Shown here in pieces: positions 16,776 to 28,897 of a stretch of 64,000 nt of DNA. A program made the translations under genes and the position numbers. Location: positions 1,488,001 through 1,552,000 of the forward strand of contig NZ_CP018617.1 of the NCBI RefSeq assembly GCF_002849855.1, written 5' to 3'. This DNA comes from Vibrio azureus. GTDB lineage: Bacteria; Pseudomonadota; Gammaproteobacteria; Enterobacterales; Vibrionaceae. The notes under the pieces were generated by a model that saw only the letters and a list, made by a program, of their open reading frames with translations, was not told where the DNA came from and searched no databases. Within the stretch, counting starts at the first letter, position 1. Each line of letters starts with the position of its first letter.

Positions 16776-17483
16776 ATGGAAACAATCATAATCGGACATC
16801 GCGGGGTAGCAGGGCATTACCCCGAAAACACACGTTCCAGCATTCAAGCAGCCATTGATATGGGGCTAAAGTGGATTGAGGTTGATATTCAACCAACTAA
16901 AGATAATACGCTTGTGGTGTGCCATGATCATACCGTCAACCGTTGCAGCAATGGAACAGGTAGATTAGATGAGATGAGTTTGTCTGAACTTAAAGAGCTC
17001 GATTTTGGCTCTTGGTTCAGCCACGAATTTGCCAACGAGAAGCTGCTGACTTTAGATGAATTGTTGCAATTAGCCGCTGAGAATAGCCTCAAACTCAATT
17101 TAGAAGTCAAAGTAGACAAACATGATGCTGCAGAGGTTGCAAAACTCGTCATTGATACTCTCCAAAATGGGCCCGTAAAAAGCGAACACCTACTTTTGTC
17201 GAGCTTCAACCACACGGTTATAAAAGCCCTTTACAATCAAAGTCAGGATTATCGACTGGGTGTGCTTAGTGACTTTTTAACACGAAAGGATCGTGAACTT
17301 CTTAATGAAGTGAATGCATATAGCTGTAATCTTAATATCAATTGGATACGTCGACGCCAGATAGAGAGGTTGCGACAAGAAGGTTATAAAGTCATGTGTT
17401 ACACCGTAAACAACCCAAACAAGCTAAAGCATCTCCCCTCTCTTGATGGAATCTTTAGTGATTATCCAGAGCGGTTTATATAA
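16776..17483 (+). CDS. ugpQ: Glycerophosphodiester phosphodiesterase (GDPD)
   Basis: 235 residues from ATG 16776. An upstream ATG at 16746 would add ten poorly supported residues. Catalytic motifs of the GDPD TIM barrel are present: GHRG with His8/Arg9, PENT (Glu17/Asn18), EVDIQPTKD (Glu35/Asp37, metal ligands) and CHDHTVNR with the general acid His50. The enzyme hydrolyses glycerophosphodiesters to glycerol-3-phosphate and an alcohol. No signal peptide is seen, so it is cytoplasmic, like UgpQ. The 16498-16775 gap before it shows no recognisable gene. Confidence 0.92.
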   Translation: METIIIGHRGVAGHYPENTRSSIQAAIDMGLKWIEVDIQPTKDNTLVVCHDHTVNRCSNGTGRLDEMSLSELKELDFGSWFSHEFANEKLLTLDELLQLAAENSLKLNLEVKVDKHDAAEVAKLVIDTLQNGPVKSEHLLLSSFNHTVIKALYNQSQDYRLGVLSDFLTRKDRELLNEVNAYSCNLNINWIRRRQIERLRQEGYKVMCYTVNNPNKLKHLPSLDGIFSDYPERFI

Positions 17484-17507
17484 AAGCATGGGAAGATGCC
17501 ACAGATT

Positions 17508-18014
17508 TTACCATTCAATAAAGATCGGCGTACCCATCTTAACTAATCGAATAAATTCATCCATATCTTCATTGGATAACGCAATACAACCGTTAGTCCA
17601 ATCAAAACTCTGGATAAACTGAGCTGGTTGCGTTTCGCCATTTTTCAAACCGTGGATTTTTATCTCTCCACCAGGAGAAACGCCTCGACGAAGAGCATCA
17701 GCACGGTCATGAGCATTGGGATAGCTTATATGAACGGAGCGGTAATAAGCCGAATCATTGATCACATACTTCAGTGTATAGTTTCCCTCGGGAGTTCTAT
17801 TATCCCCTTCTTGCTGTTTATGGCCTTTGGGATTCGCACCAAGAGCGACTCGATACTCTTTGATGACTTCTCCTTGTTCCAGCAAGTACATTCTCCGTTT
17901 GGATTTATCAATTTTAACTAAATCGATCGCAGCTTGAACATCGTATGTGAAAGAATAACATACCGCTAGGAACACCCATCTTCTTAACATCACCAAAATA
18001 CCTAACTCGCTCAT
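17508..18014 (-). CDS. L,D-transpeptidase family protein (YkuD domain)
   Basis: 168 residues (ATG 18014, or ATG 17990 which puts the signal sequence MLRRWVFLAVCYSF at the front). The YkuD domain follows: VKIDKSKRRMYLLEQGE, GDNRTPEGNYTL, then KIHGLKNGE with His121 and DWTNGCIALSNEDMDEF with the catalytic Cys143. The HG...NGC arrangement is the YkuD active site. The short single-domain exported form is close to YafK/ErfK-like proteins. It should form or cut 3-3 or protein links on periplasmic peptidoglycan. Convergent with the GDPD gene, 24 bp between stops. Confidence 0.9.
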   Translation of the reverse strand: MSELGILVMLRRWVFLAVCYSFTYDVQAAIDLVKIDKSKRRMYLLEQGEVIKEYRVALGANPKGHKQQEGDNRTPEGNYTLKYVINDSAYYRSVHISYPNAHDRADALRRGVSPGGEIKIHGLKNGETQPAQFIQSFDWTNGCIALSNEDMDEFIRLVKMGTPIFIEW

Positions 18015-18107
18015 TTAGAGGGAATTTAAACAAAGAACGACTATGCTAGACAGGTAAGCAGAGTAAATCAAATTGAATATTCACAGATTTGATGACAAGA
18101 CTGCTTA

Positions 18108-18151
18108 TACCTTGAGATGCTTGATTCAGAGTCATAACACTGAATTGAGTT
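18108..18151. repeat. Partial dispersed repeat
   Basis: TTATACCTTGAGATGCTTGATTCAGAG, followed by TCATAACACTGAATTGAGT, matches the left inner part of the 285-bp element at 14615 (GATGCTTGATTCAGAGCGAG...CACTGAGT). A one-sided remnant in the ldhA upstream region. Confidence 0.5.
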
Positions 18152-18205
18152 AAATGAAGATCATAGAATGCTACAGAAGAAACCAAACCTTTCAGAGGGA
18201 GAGTC

Positions 18206-19198
18206 ATGATTAATATTGCTTTTTTTAGCGCTAAATCCTACGACGAGATTTCATTTAACAAAGTCAAACACAATCAATTTACTTTCAACTTTCATGATTT
18301 CAGGCTGACAGCGACCACAGCTAAAATGGCTCACAACTGTGAAGTCGTTTGTGCCTTTGTTAATGACGACCTCTGTGATGCTGTACTGGAACAATTGGCA
18401 CGAGGTGGCACGAAACTGATCGCGATGCGCTGTGCAGGCTATGATAAAGTAGATTTAGCCAGCGCTAAGAAATACGGTCTACAAGTGGTGCGTGTCCCTG
18501 CCTATTCACCAGAAGCTGTAGCAGAGCACGCTGTTGGCATGATGATGTGTTTAAATCGCCGTCTGCATAAAGCTTATCAACGTACGCGAGATGCCAATTT
18601 TTCTTTAGAAGGACTGGTTGGATTCAATTTCTATGGAAAAACCGTCGGGGTCATTGGTACAGGCAAGATCGGTATGGCAGCGATCCGTATCTTTAAAGGT
18701 CTCGGTATGAATGTACTGTGTTATGACCCGTACGAAAACCCTTTGGCAATTGAAATGGGGTGCCATTATTGTTCACTGAGCGACATTTATGCAAAAGCGG
18801 ACATCATCTCCTTACACTGCCCGATGAGTGAAGAGAACTACCACCTATTGAATGAGAAAGCCTTCTCGCAAATGAAAGACGGTGTCATGATCATCAACAC
18901 AAGCCGTGGAGAGCTCTTAGACTCAGTGGCCGCTATAGAAGCATTAAAGCAAAGTAAGATCGGTGCACTTGGTCTTGATGTTTATGACAATGAGAAGGAT
19001 CTTTTCTTCCAAGACAAATCCAACGATGTGATTGTTGATGATGTATTTCGACGTTTATCTGCTTGTCACAATGTGTTGTTCACTGGACATCAGGCTTTTC
19101 TTACCAATGAAGCTCTGCACAATATCGCCTCGGTCACATTGAGTAACATCGAAGCATTTTTCTCAGGCGGAGTATCAGGTAATGAGCTTATTCTTTAG
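18206..19198 (+). CDS. ldhA: D-lactate dehydrogenase, fermentative
   Basis: 330 residues, the size of E. coli LdhA (329). The protein reads as a D-2-hydroxyacid dehydrogenase throughout: SAKSYDEISFN at the start, MRCAGYDKVDL (substrate loop), the NAD-binding GVIGTGKIGMAAI, the catalytic Arg in INTSRGELLDS, and the catalytic His in TGHQAFLT. It should reduce pyruvate to D-lactate with NADH in the cytoplasm during fermentation. A strong ribosome site (GAGGGAGAG) precedes ATG. A short GC hairpin (GGGCC...GGCCC, 19198-19215) directly follows the stop codon. Confidence 0.94.
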   Translation: MINIAFFSAKSYDEISFNKVKHNQFTFNFHDFRLTATTAKMAHNCEVVCAFVNDDLCDAVLEQLARGGTKLIAMRCAGYDKVDLASAKKYGLQVVRVPAYSPEAVAEHAVGMMMCLNRRLHKAYQRTRDANFSLEGLVGFNFYGKTVGVIGTGKIGMAAIRIFKGLGMNVLCYDPYENPLAIEMGCHYCSLSDIYAKADIISLHCPMSEENYHLLNEKAFSQMKDGVMIINTSRGELLDSVAAIEALKQSKIGALGLDVYDNEKDLFFQDKSNDVIVDDVFRRLSACHNVLFTGHQAFLTNEALHNIASVTLSNIEAFFSGGVSGNELIL

Positions 19199-19298
19199 GG
19201 CCTTGAATTAGGCCCCATCTGTTATCAAGAGATATAGTAAGTCGTAACATGTTAACTATGCTATAATTGCCGACTAACAAATTTTTGAGTCCTTATCC

Positions 19299-19655
19299 AT
19301 GAGCATAAAAACTGATATCCAAAAGCTGCACAACCGTCTAGATAACTGCCAACGAAAACTTGATGCGGCACGTTCTCGTGGTGATCATGAAATGATTTCT
19401 AAGTTCACTGATGAAGTGGAACAGTTAACCAAAAAACTTAATCAACTAAAACATAAGCAAAAATACGAGCTAAATAAAGAGCGCAAAAGCTTGCTTGATA
19501 TGCCTTTCTCACGTGAAATAACCAAGGCTGAACAAGCGGATATCGGTAAATTGAAAAAGCGTGTCAAAGGTCTCGTTATTGTTCACCCATTAACTAAAGT
19601 GGGCAAAGAGCTACGTCTAGACGTTATGACAGGATTTGCTCCAAAAGAGTTTTAG
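19299..19655 (+). CDS. yibL: YibL-family ribosome-associated protein (DUF2810)
   Basis: 118 residues, highly charged and mostly helical. The N-terminal half is a coiled coil (LHNRLDNCQRKLDAARSRGD...TKKLNQLKHKQKYEL) and the C-terminal half contains MPFSREITKAEQADIG and VIVHPLTKVGKELRL. Length and sequence match YibL, a small protein that co-sediments with ribosomes in E. coli. Its function is not settled. Single gene followed by its own hairpin at 19685-19716. Confidence 0.9.
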   Translation: MSIKTDIQKLHNRLDNCQRKLDAARSRGDHEMISKFTDEVEQLTKKLNQLKHKQKYELNKERKSLLDMPFSREITKAEQADIGKLKKRVKGLVIVHPLTKVGKELRLDVMTGFAPKEF

Positions 19656-19684
19656 CGATAACAGCTTGGCTTTATCTAAATACC

Positions 19685-19716
19685 AAGAAACCCAAGCTTA
19701 TATAGGCTTGGGTTCT
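19685..19716 (+). terminator. Hairpin after yibL
   Basis: AAGAAACCCAAGC and GCTTGGGTTCTT form a stem of about 12 bp around TTATATAG. The T-run is short. Confidence 0.6.
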
Positions 19717-19866
19717 TAATAGCGGCATTTCTGCATAAAGGCTTATTTTTGAAACACAAGGGTTGCTATTGTGCTCCCAGTCCCCTCAAACAAGGGGCCA
19801 AAATCGCTTGGGGCTCGGGCTTGTTCAACACTCGGGTTTTAAGGTTGGAAGCATAGCGCTTAATCC

Positions 19867-20298
19867 TTATTTGTTGCATGTTACAGACTTAGTTAGCTGA
19901 TTTAACTGCAATAAGTCCCATTTTGTACCGTATAAATCTTTAAACACAACAACTGTTCCGTATTCTTCAACACGTGGTTCTTCAGTAAACTCGACATCTT
20001 GAGCTTTCATAAACTCATAGTCACGCCAGAAATCATTAGTTTGAAGAAATAAGAAAACACGACCGCCAGCTTGGTTGCCAATTGATTTTAGTTGTTCGTC
20101 ATTACTTGCTTGAGCCAATAGTAAATTTGTACCTGTTGAATTAGGTGGAGATATTTGAACCCAACGTTTACCACCGCCTAAATCAGTATCTTCGACGAGT
20201 TCAAATTGTAGTTTTTTGGTATAAAATTCAATTGCATCATCATAATTTTCAACAACTAGAGCGATATTACCAATTCTTTGTTCGATAGGCTTATTCAT
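19867..20298 (-). CDS. VOC-family (glyoxalase/bleomycin-resistance fold) protein
   Basis: 143 residues, two beta-alpha-beta-beta-beta units: IGNIALVVENYDDAIEFYTKKLQF at the front, and a C-terminal EEYGTVVVFKDLYGTKWDLLQ with the usual metal-ligand position. The FELVEDTDLGGGKRWVQISP segment is typical of small single-domain VOC proteins of unknown substrate. It is bounded upstream by an attC-like site (20363-20460), and such VOC genes are common integron cassette cargo. AT-rich, with a weak ribosome site. Confidence 0.82.
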   Translation of the reverse strand: MNKPIEQRIGNIALVVENYDDAIEFYTKKLQFELVEDTDLGGGKRWVQISPPNSTGTNLLLAQASNDEQLKSIGNQAGGRVFLFLQTNDFWRDYEFMKAQDVEFTEEPRVEEYGTVVVFKDLYGTKWDLLQLNQLTKSVTCNK

Positions 20299-20362
20299 TT
20301 TTTACTCACTGCAGTTCAAAAATAGAATTCTACTCTATTTAGCTCATAGACTCACTTTTGCA

Positions 20363-20460
20363 TATAACACCGCATTAAGGTCTGATCGGCGTAATAAAAA
20401 AGCTACCGCAACCCACACTAAACGCAAGAATAACGCATAATGAAAATACCACGTGTTATA
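20363..20460 (-). repeat. attC-like integron recombination site (degenerate)
   Basis: 98 bp bounded by perfect inverted ends TATAACAC and GTGTTATA. CCGCATTAAGGT near one end is the same block as in the second candidate at 21108, and CACACTAAACGC / TAACGCATAATG resemble the inner part of Vibrio attC repeats. The inner arms pair only weakly, so the site may be inactive. It separates the CHAP and VOC genes exactly where an attC would lie. Confidence 0.45.
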
Positions 20461-20480
20461 AATCCCGCTTGAGCAGTTTA

Positions 20481-21083
20481 TTATATTTTATGTAACCAAC
20501 CCAATATTCTCTCATTTTTCACAACCCATTTACCATTCTTACTTTCAAGTAGATACCTTTCTCTTGACTGAGAAAATGGACCAGGATTTTGTTGAATTAC
20601 TTCAATATAACCTTCAGATAAATCGACTTTTGATACTATAGCAACGTGACCATAGGGGTTTGTAATTGTCGACTTATAAACTAGAATATCACTAACTTTA
20701 GGCGAGCTTAAGCTACCATTCTCATACTGAATAAGATTTCTTTGTTTATTTAAATCGCCATCAGCCAAATCTAAATTAAAGAAGTCTTTAGCATGGCCAT
20801 AGGTATCAGGCATTTTATGATTTAAATATTTATAATAATATCTTTTCACAAATTCAACGCATTGATACTTCAAGCCTAAATTGTATCCATCATCGGTTAA
20901 ATTGCGCTCTAACACATGATTCACACCACCATTATAATATACCGAAACATCATTAAAAGAGTCTAGGGCTTCACCAATTTTATGCTTTGAGTTGAGGTTA
21001 ATATTGGTTAGCATTTTATAACCGATAAAAATTAATGTAATTAAAGAAACAAATGATATTACTATTTTTCTCTTGATATTCAT
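20481..21083 (-). CDS. CHAP-domain amidase/peptidase with N-terminal anchor
   Basis: 200 residues. An N-terminal hydrophobic helix (IVISFVSLITLIFIGYKM) suggests a membrane-anchored or exported protein. The CHAP fold follows, with the catalytic Cys75 in KYQCVEFVKRYYY and His146 in NPYGHVAIVSKV. Pro-Gly-Pro and SRERYLLESKNGKW segments resemble the amidase domain of glutathionylspermidine synthetase-type proteins. It probably cuts an amide bond in a peptide or in peptidoglycan. GGAG precedes ATG. AT-rich and flanked on both sides by attC-like sequences, so likely an integron cassette gene. Confidence 0.82.
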   Translation of the reverse strand: MNIKRKIVISFVSLITLIFIGYKMLTNINLNSKHKIGEALDSFNDVSVYYNGGVNHVLERNLTDDGYNLGLKYQCVEFVKRYYYKYLNHKMPDTYGHAKDFFNLDLADGDLNKQRNLIQYENGSLSSPKVSDILVYKSTITNPYGHVAIVSKVDLSEGYIEVIQQNPGPFSQSRERYLLESKNGKWVVKNERILGWLHKI

Positions 21084-21107
21084 TGAACTCCAAACCTAAT
21101 TTAAAAA

Positions 21108-21165
21108 CATGACGCCGCATTAAGGTGCGAACAACACTAAACTAACGCTTACAGAACGAGCAAAA
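21108..21165 (-). repeat. attC-like fragment upstream of the CHAP gene
   Basis: GACGCCGCATTAAGGTGCGA, followed by ACAACACTAAACTAACGC, shares CCGCATTAAGGT and CACTAAAC with the site at 20363. It resembles the distal part of Vibrio attC repeats. The other half is not clear. Confidence 0.4.
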
Positions 21166-21277
21166 TACCGGTACTTTTTTATTATATTCTTATTAACCAA
21201 CACATGACTGTACACTTTTTCAGTACTCCTTGTTTATCAATATCTCTAAGTGCTGCCTTGGTGATTAACTCCGGTAT

Positions 21278-21433
21278 TTACAGAACAAGAATCATATGTG
21301 AAGCGCCATAGTGAAAACGAACCTTAGTACCATCAATACAATCTCCATAAGCCGCCATACCCTCAGGAACCCACCTTTTATCACCTGAGTTAGTGGTTAC
21401 GGAGACTTCACAATTGCAGCTGTACGATGCAAT
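21278..21433 (-). pseudogene. C-terminal fragment of an unidentified small protein
   Basis: About 51 codons without a start, ending at TAA 21278: SYSCNCEVSVTTNSGDKR, then WVPEGMAAYGDCIDGTKVRF and HYGASHMILVL. It has three Cys and a compact, protein-like composition, and an in-frame stop precedes it. It is probably the remnant of a cassette gene. The family is not recognised. I see no other gene in 21166-21798. Confidence 0.35.
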
Positions 21434-21793
21434 TCAATTGGATCTTTAATTTAGATGGATTCAATATTCATGCAAAACATATCATTTTATTCGTGCGCAT
21501 GAGTAGTTAACTATCTGTATAAAAAGAATTTATCAGAATTCTGGTAAATATACCATCTAATAGCAATTAGATTAACTTTCATCATAAGCATCACCCTAAC
21601 AATGGGTACGGAAGAATTTTTAATAGACAAGCAATGAGCCGCTCTTTTGCAAACAAATAGAATCGAATTTCTTTTGGATACCAGAGGGCTTAAAAGGAAT
21701 AGGGCGCTGCAATACAGGGATAGTAAACGCTATTTGGGAGTCGTAACAAATACATTTGTATCATCCTTTGTACTTGTCGACTTTTGAGCTGTA

Positions 21794-21829
21794 AAAACGA
21801 ATAAACCGCTGTAAAGACAGCGGTTTATT
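21794..21829 (-). terminator. Rho-independent terminator of the rrn operon
   Basis: AATAAACCGCTGT/ACAGCGGTTTATT forms a perfect 13-bp stem with loop AAAG. On the minus strand it is followed by CGTTTTTAC. It lies 10 bp beyond the tRNA-Ser 3' end, so the tRNA is probably the last gene of the rRNA transcript. Confidence 0.85.
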
Positions 21830-21838
21830 CTTTAATAG

Positions 21839-21929
21839 TGGCGGAGAGATAGGGATTTGAACCCTAGAACCGCTATTAACGGTTGCCGGTTTTCAAGACC
21901 GGTGCTTTCGACCACTCAGCCATCTCTCC
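21839..21929 (-). tRNA. tRNA-Ser (anticodon TGA)
   Basis: 91-nt class II tRNA from GGAGAGATGGCTGAGTGG to an encoded CCA, with anticodon loop CTTGAAA (TGA, reads UCA) and a long variable arm. It lies 86 bp after the 5S gene with no strong terminator between, so it is likely a distal tRNA of the rrn operon. Confidence 0.95.
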
Positions 21930-22015
21930 ACAAATTGTTACTAAAACATAGTCTTATCTTTGATGCTAAGTCTTAGCTTTACACCTAGATTTTAAAAATC
22001 TAAATGCATTAATCA

Positions 22016-22135
22016 AGCCTGGCGATGTCCTACTCTCACATGGGGAAGCCCCACACTACCATCGGCGCTAATTCGTTTCACTTCTGAGTTCGGGATGGAA
22101 ATCAGGTGGGTCCAAATCGCTATGGTCGCCAAGCA
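22016..22135 (-). rRNA. rrf: 5S ribosomal RNA
   Basis: 120 nt from TGCTTGGCGACCATAGCG to GACATCGCCAGGCT, with the usual CCCGAACTCAGAAGTGAAAC segment of gammaproteobacterial 5S rRNA. Last rRNA gene of the operon. Confidence 0.97.
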
Positions 22136-22263
22136 AATTCTGTTTTAAACCCTCTCATCAGGATTTAAATAATCTGGAAAGCTGTTTACTTAATAAAAGT
22201 AGATTCTCTACACATTCAATTCGTTCTTGCTTTGAGTCCATCAAAACCCTTTGGGTGTTGTAT

Positions 22264-25168
<2,905 letters not shown>

Positions 25169-25423
25169 ATACAACCCCAAAGAGTTTCAGAAGAAATCTT
25201 GAGTTTGTTGTTTAAACAACCAAAGTTTGCTATCTCATTATTTGAATGAGCGAGATAGCGTTCGATTTTGCCGGACTCAAATATGTTTTTCTTCATTCGT
25301 TAAGAACGAAGTAAAACCCAAGAACACTTGAATGTGTATTGGTACCTACATCTTTAAAAGACATAGGATTTGAGAACTTTTATTAGATAACAATCAATCA
25401 AATTGTTATCTGTCAGCTTTCCA

Positions 25424-25438
25424 AATTGTTAAAGAGCG
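25424..25438 (-). promoter_or_regulatory. BoxA antitermination site in 16S-23S spacer
   Basis: On the minus strand CGCTCTTTAACAATTTGG matches the boxA consensus (TGCTCTTTAACA) used by the Nus antitermination complex. It lies between tRNA-Val and the 23S gene. The rest of the 25169-25504 spacer holds the 23S processing stem (for example the repeated GCTATCTC / GAGATAGC segment). Confidence 0.8.
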
Positions 25439-25504
25439 AATTACTTAAGATAAAGTAACCATTTTTAAAAGCACTCGTCTTTTTCAAGAAAGTACGCTTA
25501 AAGA

Positions 25505-25580
25505 TGGTGGGCGATACCGGGCTCGAACCAGTGACCCCCTGCTTGTAAGGCAGGTGCTCTCCCAACTGAGCTAATCGCCC
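25505..25580 (-). tRNA. tRNA-Val (anticodon TAC)
   Basis: 76 nt from GGGCGATTAGCTCAGTTGGG to an encoded CCA. Anticodon loop CTTACAA. Fourth tRNA of the 16S-23S spacer in the transcript direction. Confidence 0.97.
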
Positions 25581-25650
25581 TCAATGCTTGTTCATGCCAA
25601 ATAAGGCAATAAACAAAACTGAGTGTTCTTTTATATCTTAAGATTCAAGA

Positions 25651-25726
25651 TGGTGGAGCTATGCGGGATCGAACCGCAGACCTCCTGCGTGCAAGGCAGG
25701 CGCTCTCCCAGCTGAGCTATAGCCCC
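25651..25726 (-). tRNA. tRNA-Ala (anticodon TGC)
   Basis: 76 nt from GGGGCTATAGCTCAGCTGGG to an encoded CCA. Anticodon loop CTTGCAC. Third tRNA in the spacer. Confidence 0.97.
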
Positions 25727-25755
25727 ATCTTGAGAATCATTTCTAAAGGAAGAAA

Positions 25756-25831
25756 TGGTGGGTCGTGCAGGATTCGAACCTGCGACCAATTGATTAAAAG
25801 TCAACTGCTCTACCAACTGAGCTAACGACCC
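25756..25831 (-). tRNA. tRNA-Lys (anticodon TTT)
   Basis: 76 nt from GGGTCGTTAGCTCAGTTGG to an encoded CCA. Anticodon loop CTTTTAA. Second tRNA in the spacer. Confidence 0.97.
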
Positions 25832-25850
25832 ATTTTACTTCAAAAAGAAG

Positions 25851-25926
25851 TGGTATCCCGTAGGGGAGTCGAACCCCTGTTACCGCCGTGAAAGGGCGGT
25901 GTCCTAGGCCTCTAGACGAACGGGAC
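25851..25926 (-). tRNA. tRNA-Glu (anticodon TTC)
   Basis: 76 nt from GTCCCGTTCGTCTAGAGGCC to an encoded CCA. Anticodon loop CTTTCAC. First tRNA after the 16S gene in the transcript. Confidence 0.97.
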
Positions 25927-26016
25927 ACTAAGTTGAACATCTTGGGGGATGTTCTTTCTCTTTTACTTTATAAACCGTATCAATCTGTGTGGGCACTCAT
26001 CGTAATAATCATCGTA

Positions 26017-27583
<1,567 letters not shown>

Positions 27584-27743
27584 AAGATTTTGTTTGACTC
27601 AATGAATACTGAATAAATTGACTGTGCCAAGTCTTTCGACTTGATTGGTCACTCAGTTCATTGAAATCGAATTTGAAGCCTCTCATTAAGAGAAGTTTCT
27701 AATTGGATTATCATCAACGAGTGCCCACACAGATTGATAGGTC

Positions 27744-27760
27744 TATATTGTTAAAGAGCT
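27744..27760 (-). promoter_or_regulatory. BoxA in the rrn leader
   Basis: Minus-strand GCTCTTTAACAATATA, the standard boxA antitermination element, lies about 160 bp upstream of the 16S gene, between the promoters and the mature RNA. Confidence 0.85.
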
Positions 27761-27795
27761 TGGCTTTTTGGACTTCTCCATAAAAGCGGAGGCGT

Positions 27796-27824
27796 ATGAT
27801 AATTAATAATTTATTTTTGTCAAC
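27796..27824 (-). promoter_or_regulatory. rrn promoter P2
   Basis: On the minus strand TTGACA (27819-27824), a 17-bp spacer, then TATCAT (27796-27801), followed by the GC-rich discriminator ACGCCTCCG. A GC-rich discriminator is the mark of stringently controlled rRNA promoters. Confidence 0.8.
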
Positions 27825-27899
27825 CTTTATGACATTCAAAATTTTAACTCGCCTTGTTATCAAAGTTTTGCTTACACATCTCCTTGACAACGGAGGCGC

Positions 27900-27965
27900 A
27901 TTATAAGGAGCTTATTTATCTTGGCAACCTTTTTTTAAATAAAAATTCAAAAAAAAATTTCAGCT
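27900..27965 (-). promoter_or_regulatory. rrn promoter P1 with AT-rich UP element
   Basis: On the minus strand TTGCCA (27922-27927), a 16-bp spacer, then TATAAT (27900-27905), followed by GCGCCTCCG, almost the same discriminator as P2. Long A/T runs just upstream (27928-27965) look like an UP element that binds the RNA polymerase alpha subunit. The 27584-28108 gap is otherwise the rrn leader plus one palindromic repeat. Confidence 0.8.
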
Positions 27966-28070
27966 GTTCAAACAGCACCCAATCGTTCATTTATTGCGCC
28001 AAAAGGTTGCTTGTTGTGATGAAATGTTATGGCTAAGTAACGTCAAGATACTCTATTAAAAGAAAAGACT

Positions 28071-28093
28071 TATACCCAAGTGACTTGGGTATA
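28071..28093. repeat. Minimal perfect copy of the dispersed palindrome
   Basis: TATACCCAAG TGA CTTGGGTATA is a perfect 10-bp inverted repeat, the shortest copy of the family in this window. It lies 16 bp after the DUF3087 stop codon, so it may serve as its transcript end. Confidence 0.85.
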
Positions 28094-28108
28094 AAGGTGG
28101 GTGCTATA

Positions 28109-28633
28109 TCAATATGCATCTAACCACGATTCTTGAAACGAACTAACATCAATCTTTTTAGCCTGCTCATTTTCTCTTATCTCTATATCTGCAAGCTCTT
28201 TTTCTACATTACTCATAGTGAGTGTGTTGTTATCCAAGCTGTATACTTCCTTTAGCGTCACGTAATAATATTTAAGGATGGTCATTGCTTTCCAGTCGTT
28301 ATCATTTGCAGCAGCTTTCAGTTTGCGCAGCTTCCGGTAGATTTTATTTTGTATCTGTTTTAACTGCCAAATATATCTAACCTCACTAAAATATGGCCGC
28401 CTCTTAATTGAATTAACCAATGTCAGTGTGAGCGCTAACCCAAGTAAAACACCTAAAAAATTCCAGTAAAAGTTACCTGTTGATTGATCAGGTACTATGT
28501 GATGATTACCAAAAAAGTAAATTAATATCGCGCCGCAAACAATTGAACTCACTACCAATAAAAAGGCAAATCCAACGATGATGATATTGACCTTTTTCCT
28601 ATAACTCGCCTTATTAATTGTTTTAATTTCCAT
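28109..28633 (-). CDS. DUF3087 family inner-membrane protein
   Basis: 174 residues. Two membrane helices near the N-terminus (NIIIVGFAFLLVVSSIVCG and NFLGVLLGLALTLTLVNSI) are followed by a charged helical cytoplasmic domain (IQNKIYRKLRKLKAAANDNDW). This is the layout of DUF3087 proteins, found mostly in Vibrio and relatives and of unknown function. AGGTGA precedes ATG. It is divergent from trmY and has no operon partner. Confidence 0.82.
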   Translation of the reverse strand: MEIKTINKASYRKKVNIIIVGFAFLLVVSSIVCGAILIYFFGNHHIVPDQSTGNFYWNFLGVLLGLALTLTLVNSIKRRPYFSEVRYIWQLKQIQNKIYRKLRKLKAAANDNDWKAMTILKYYYVTLKEVYSLDNNTLTMSNVEKELADIEIRENEQAKKIDVSSFQESWLDAY

Positions 28634-28897
28634 TATTTCACCTGCTTTATTCCCAGTGACCAGTTTTTGGAGAGAGTGACTCTGGAAGTCGATTCAGTGG
28701 CGCACTCCCGACATAAGAAGTTGCTTTGAGTGAACGACTTCTTCTCCATTGTCACCTTTTGCTGTCTATCTCTAGTTTAGTGACCTTGGTGACTCTCACC
28801 ATTTGAGCTTTGTTATTAACGTCACATTTGTTCACTTTTGTTTGTACTTAGGTATATACTTCCGCGCATTCACTCTTCCTATATAGAGGCTAAATTC

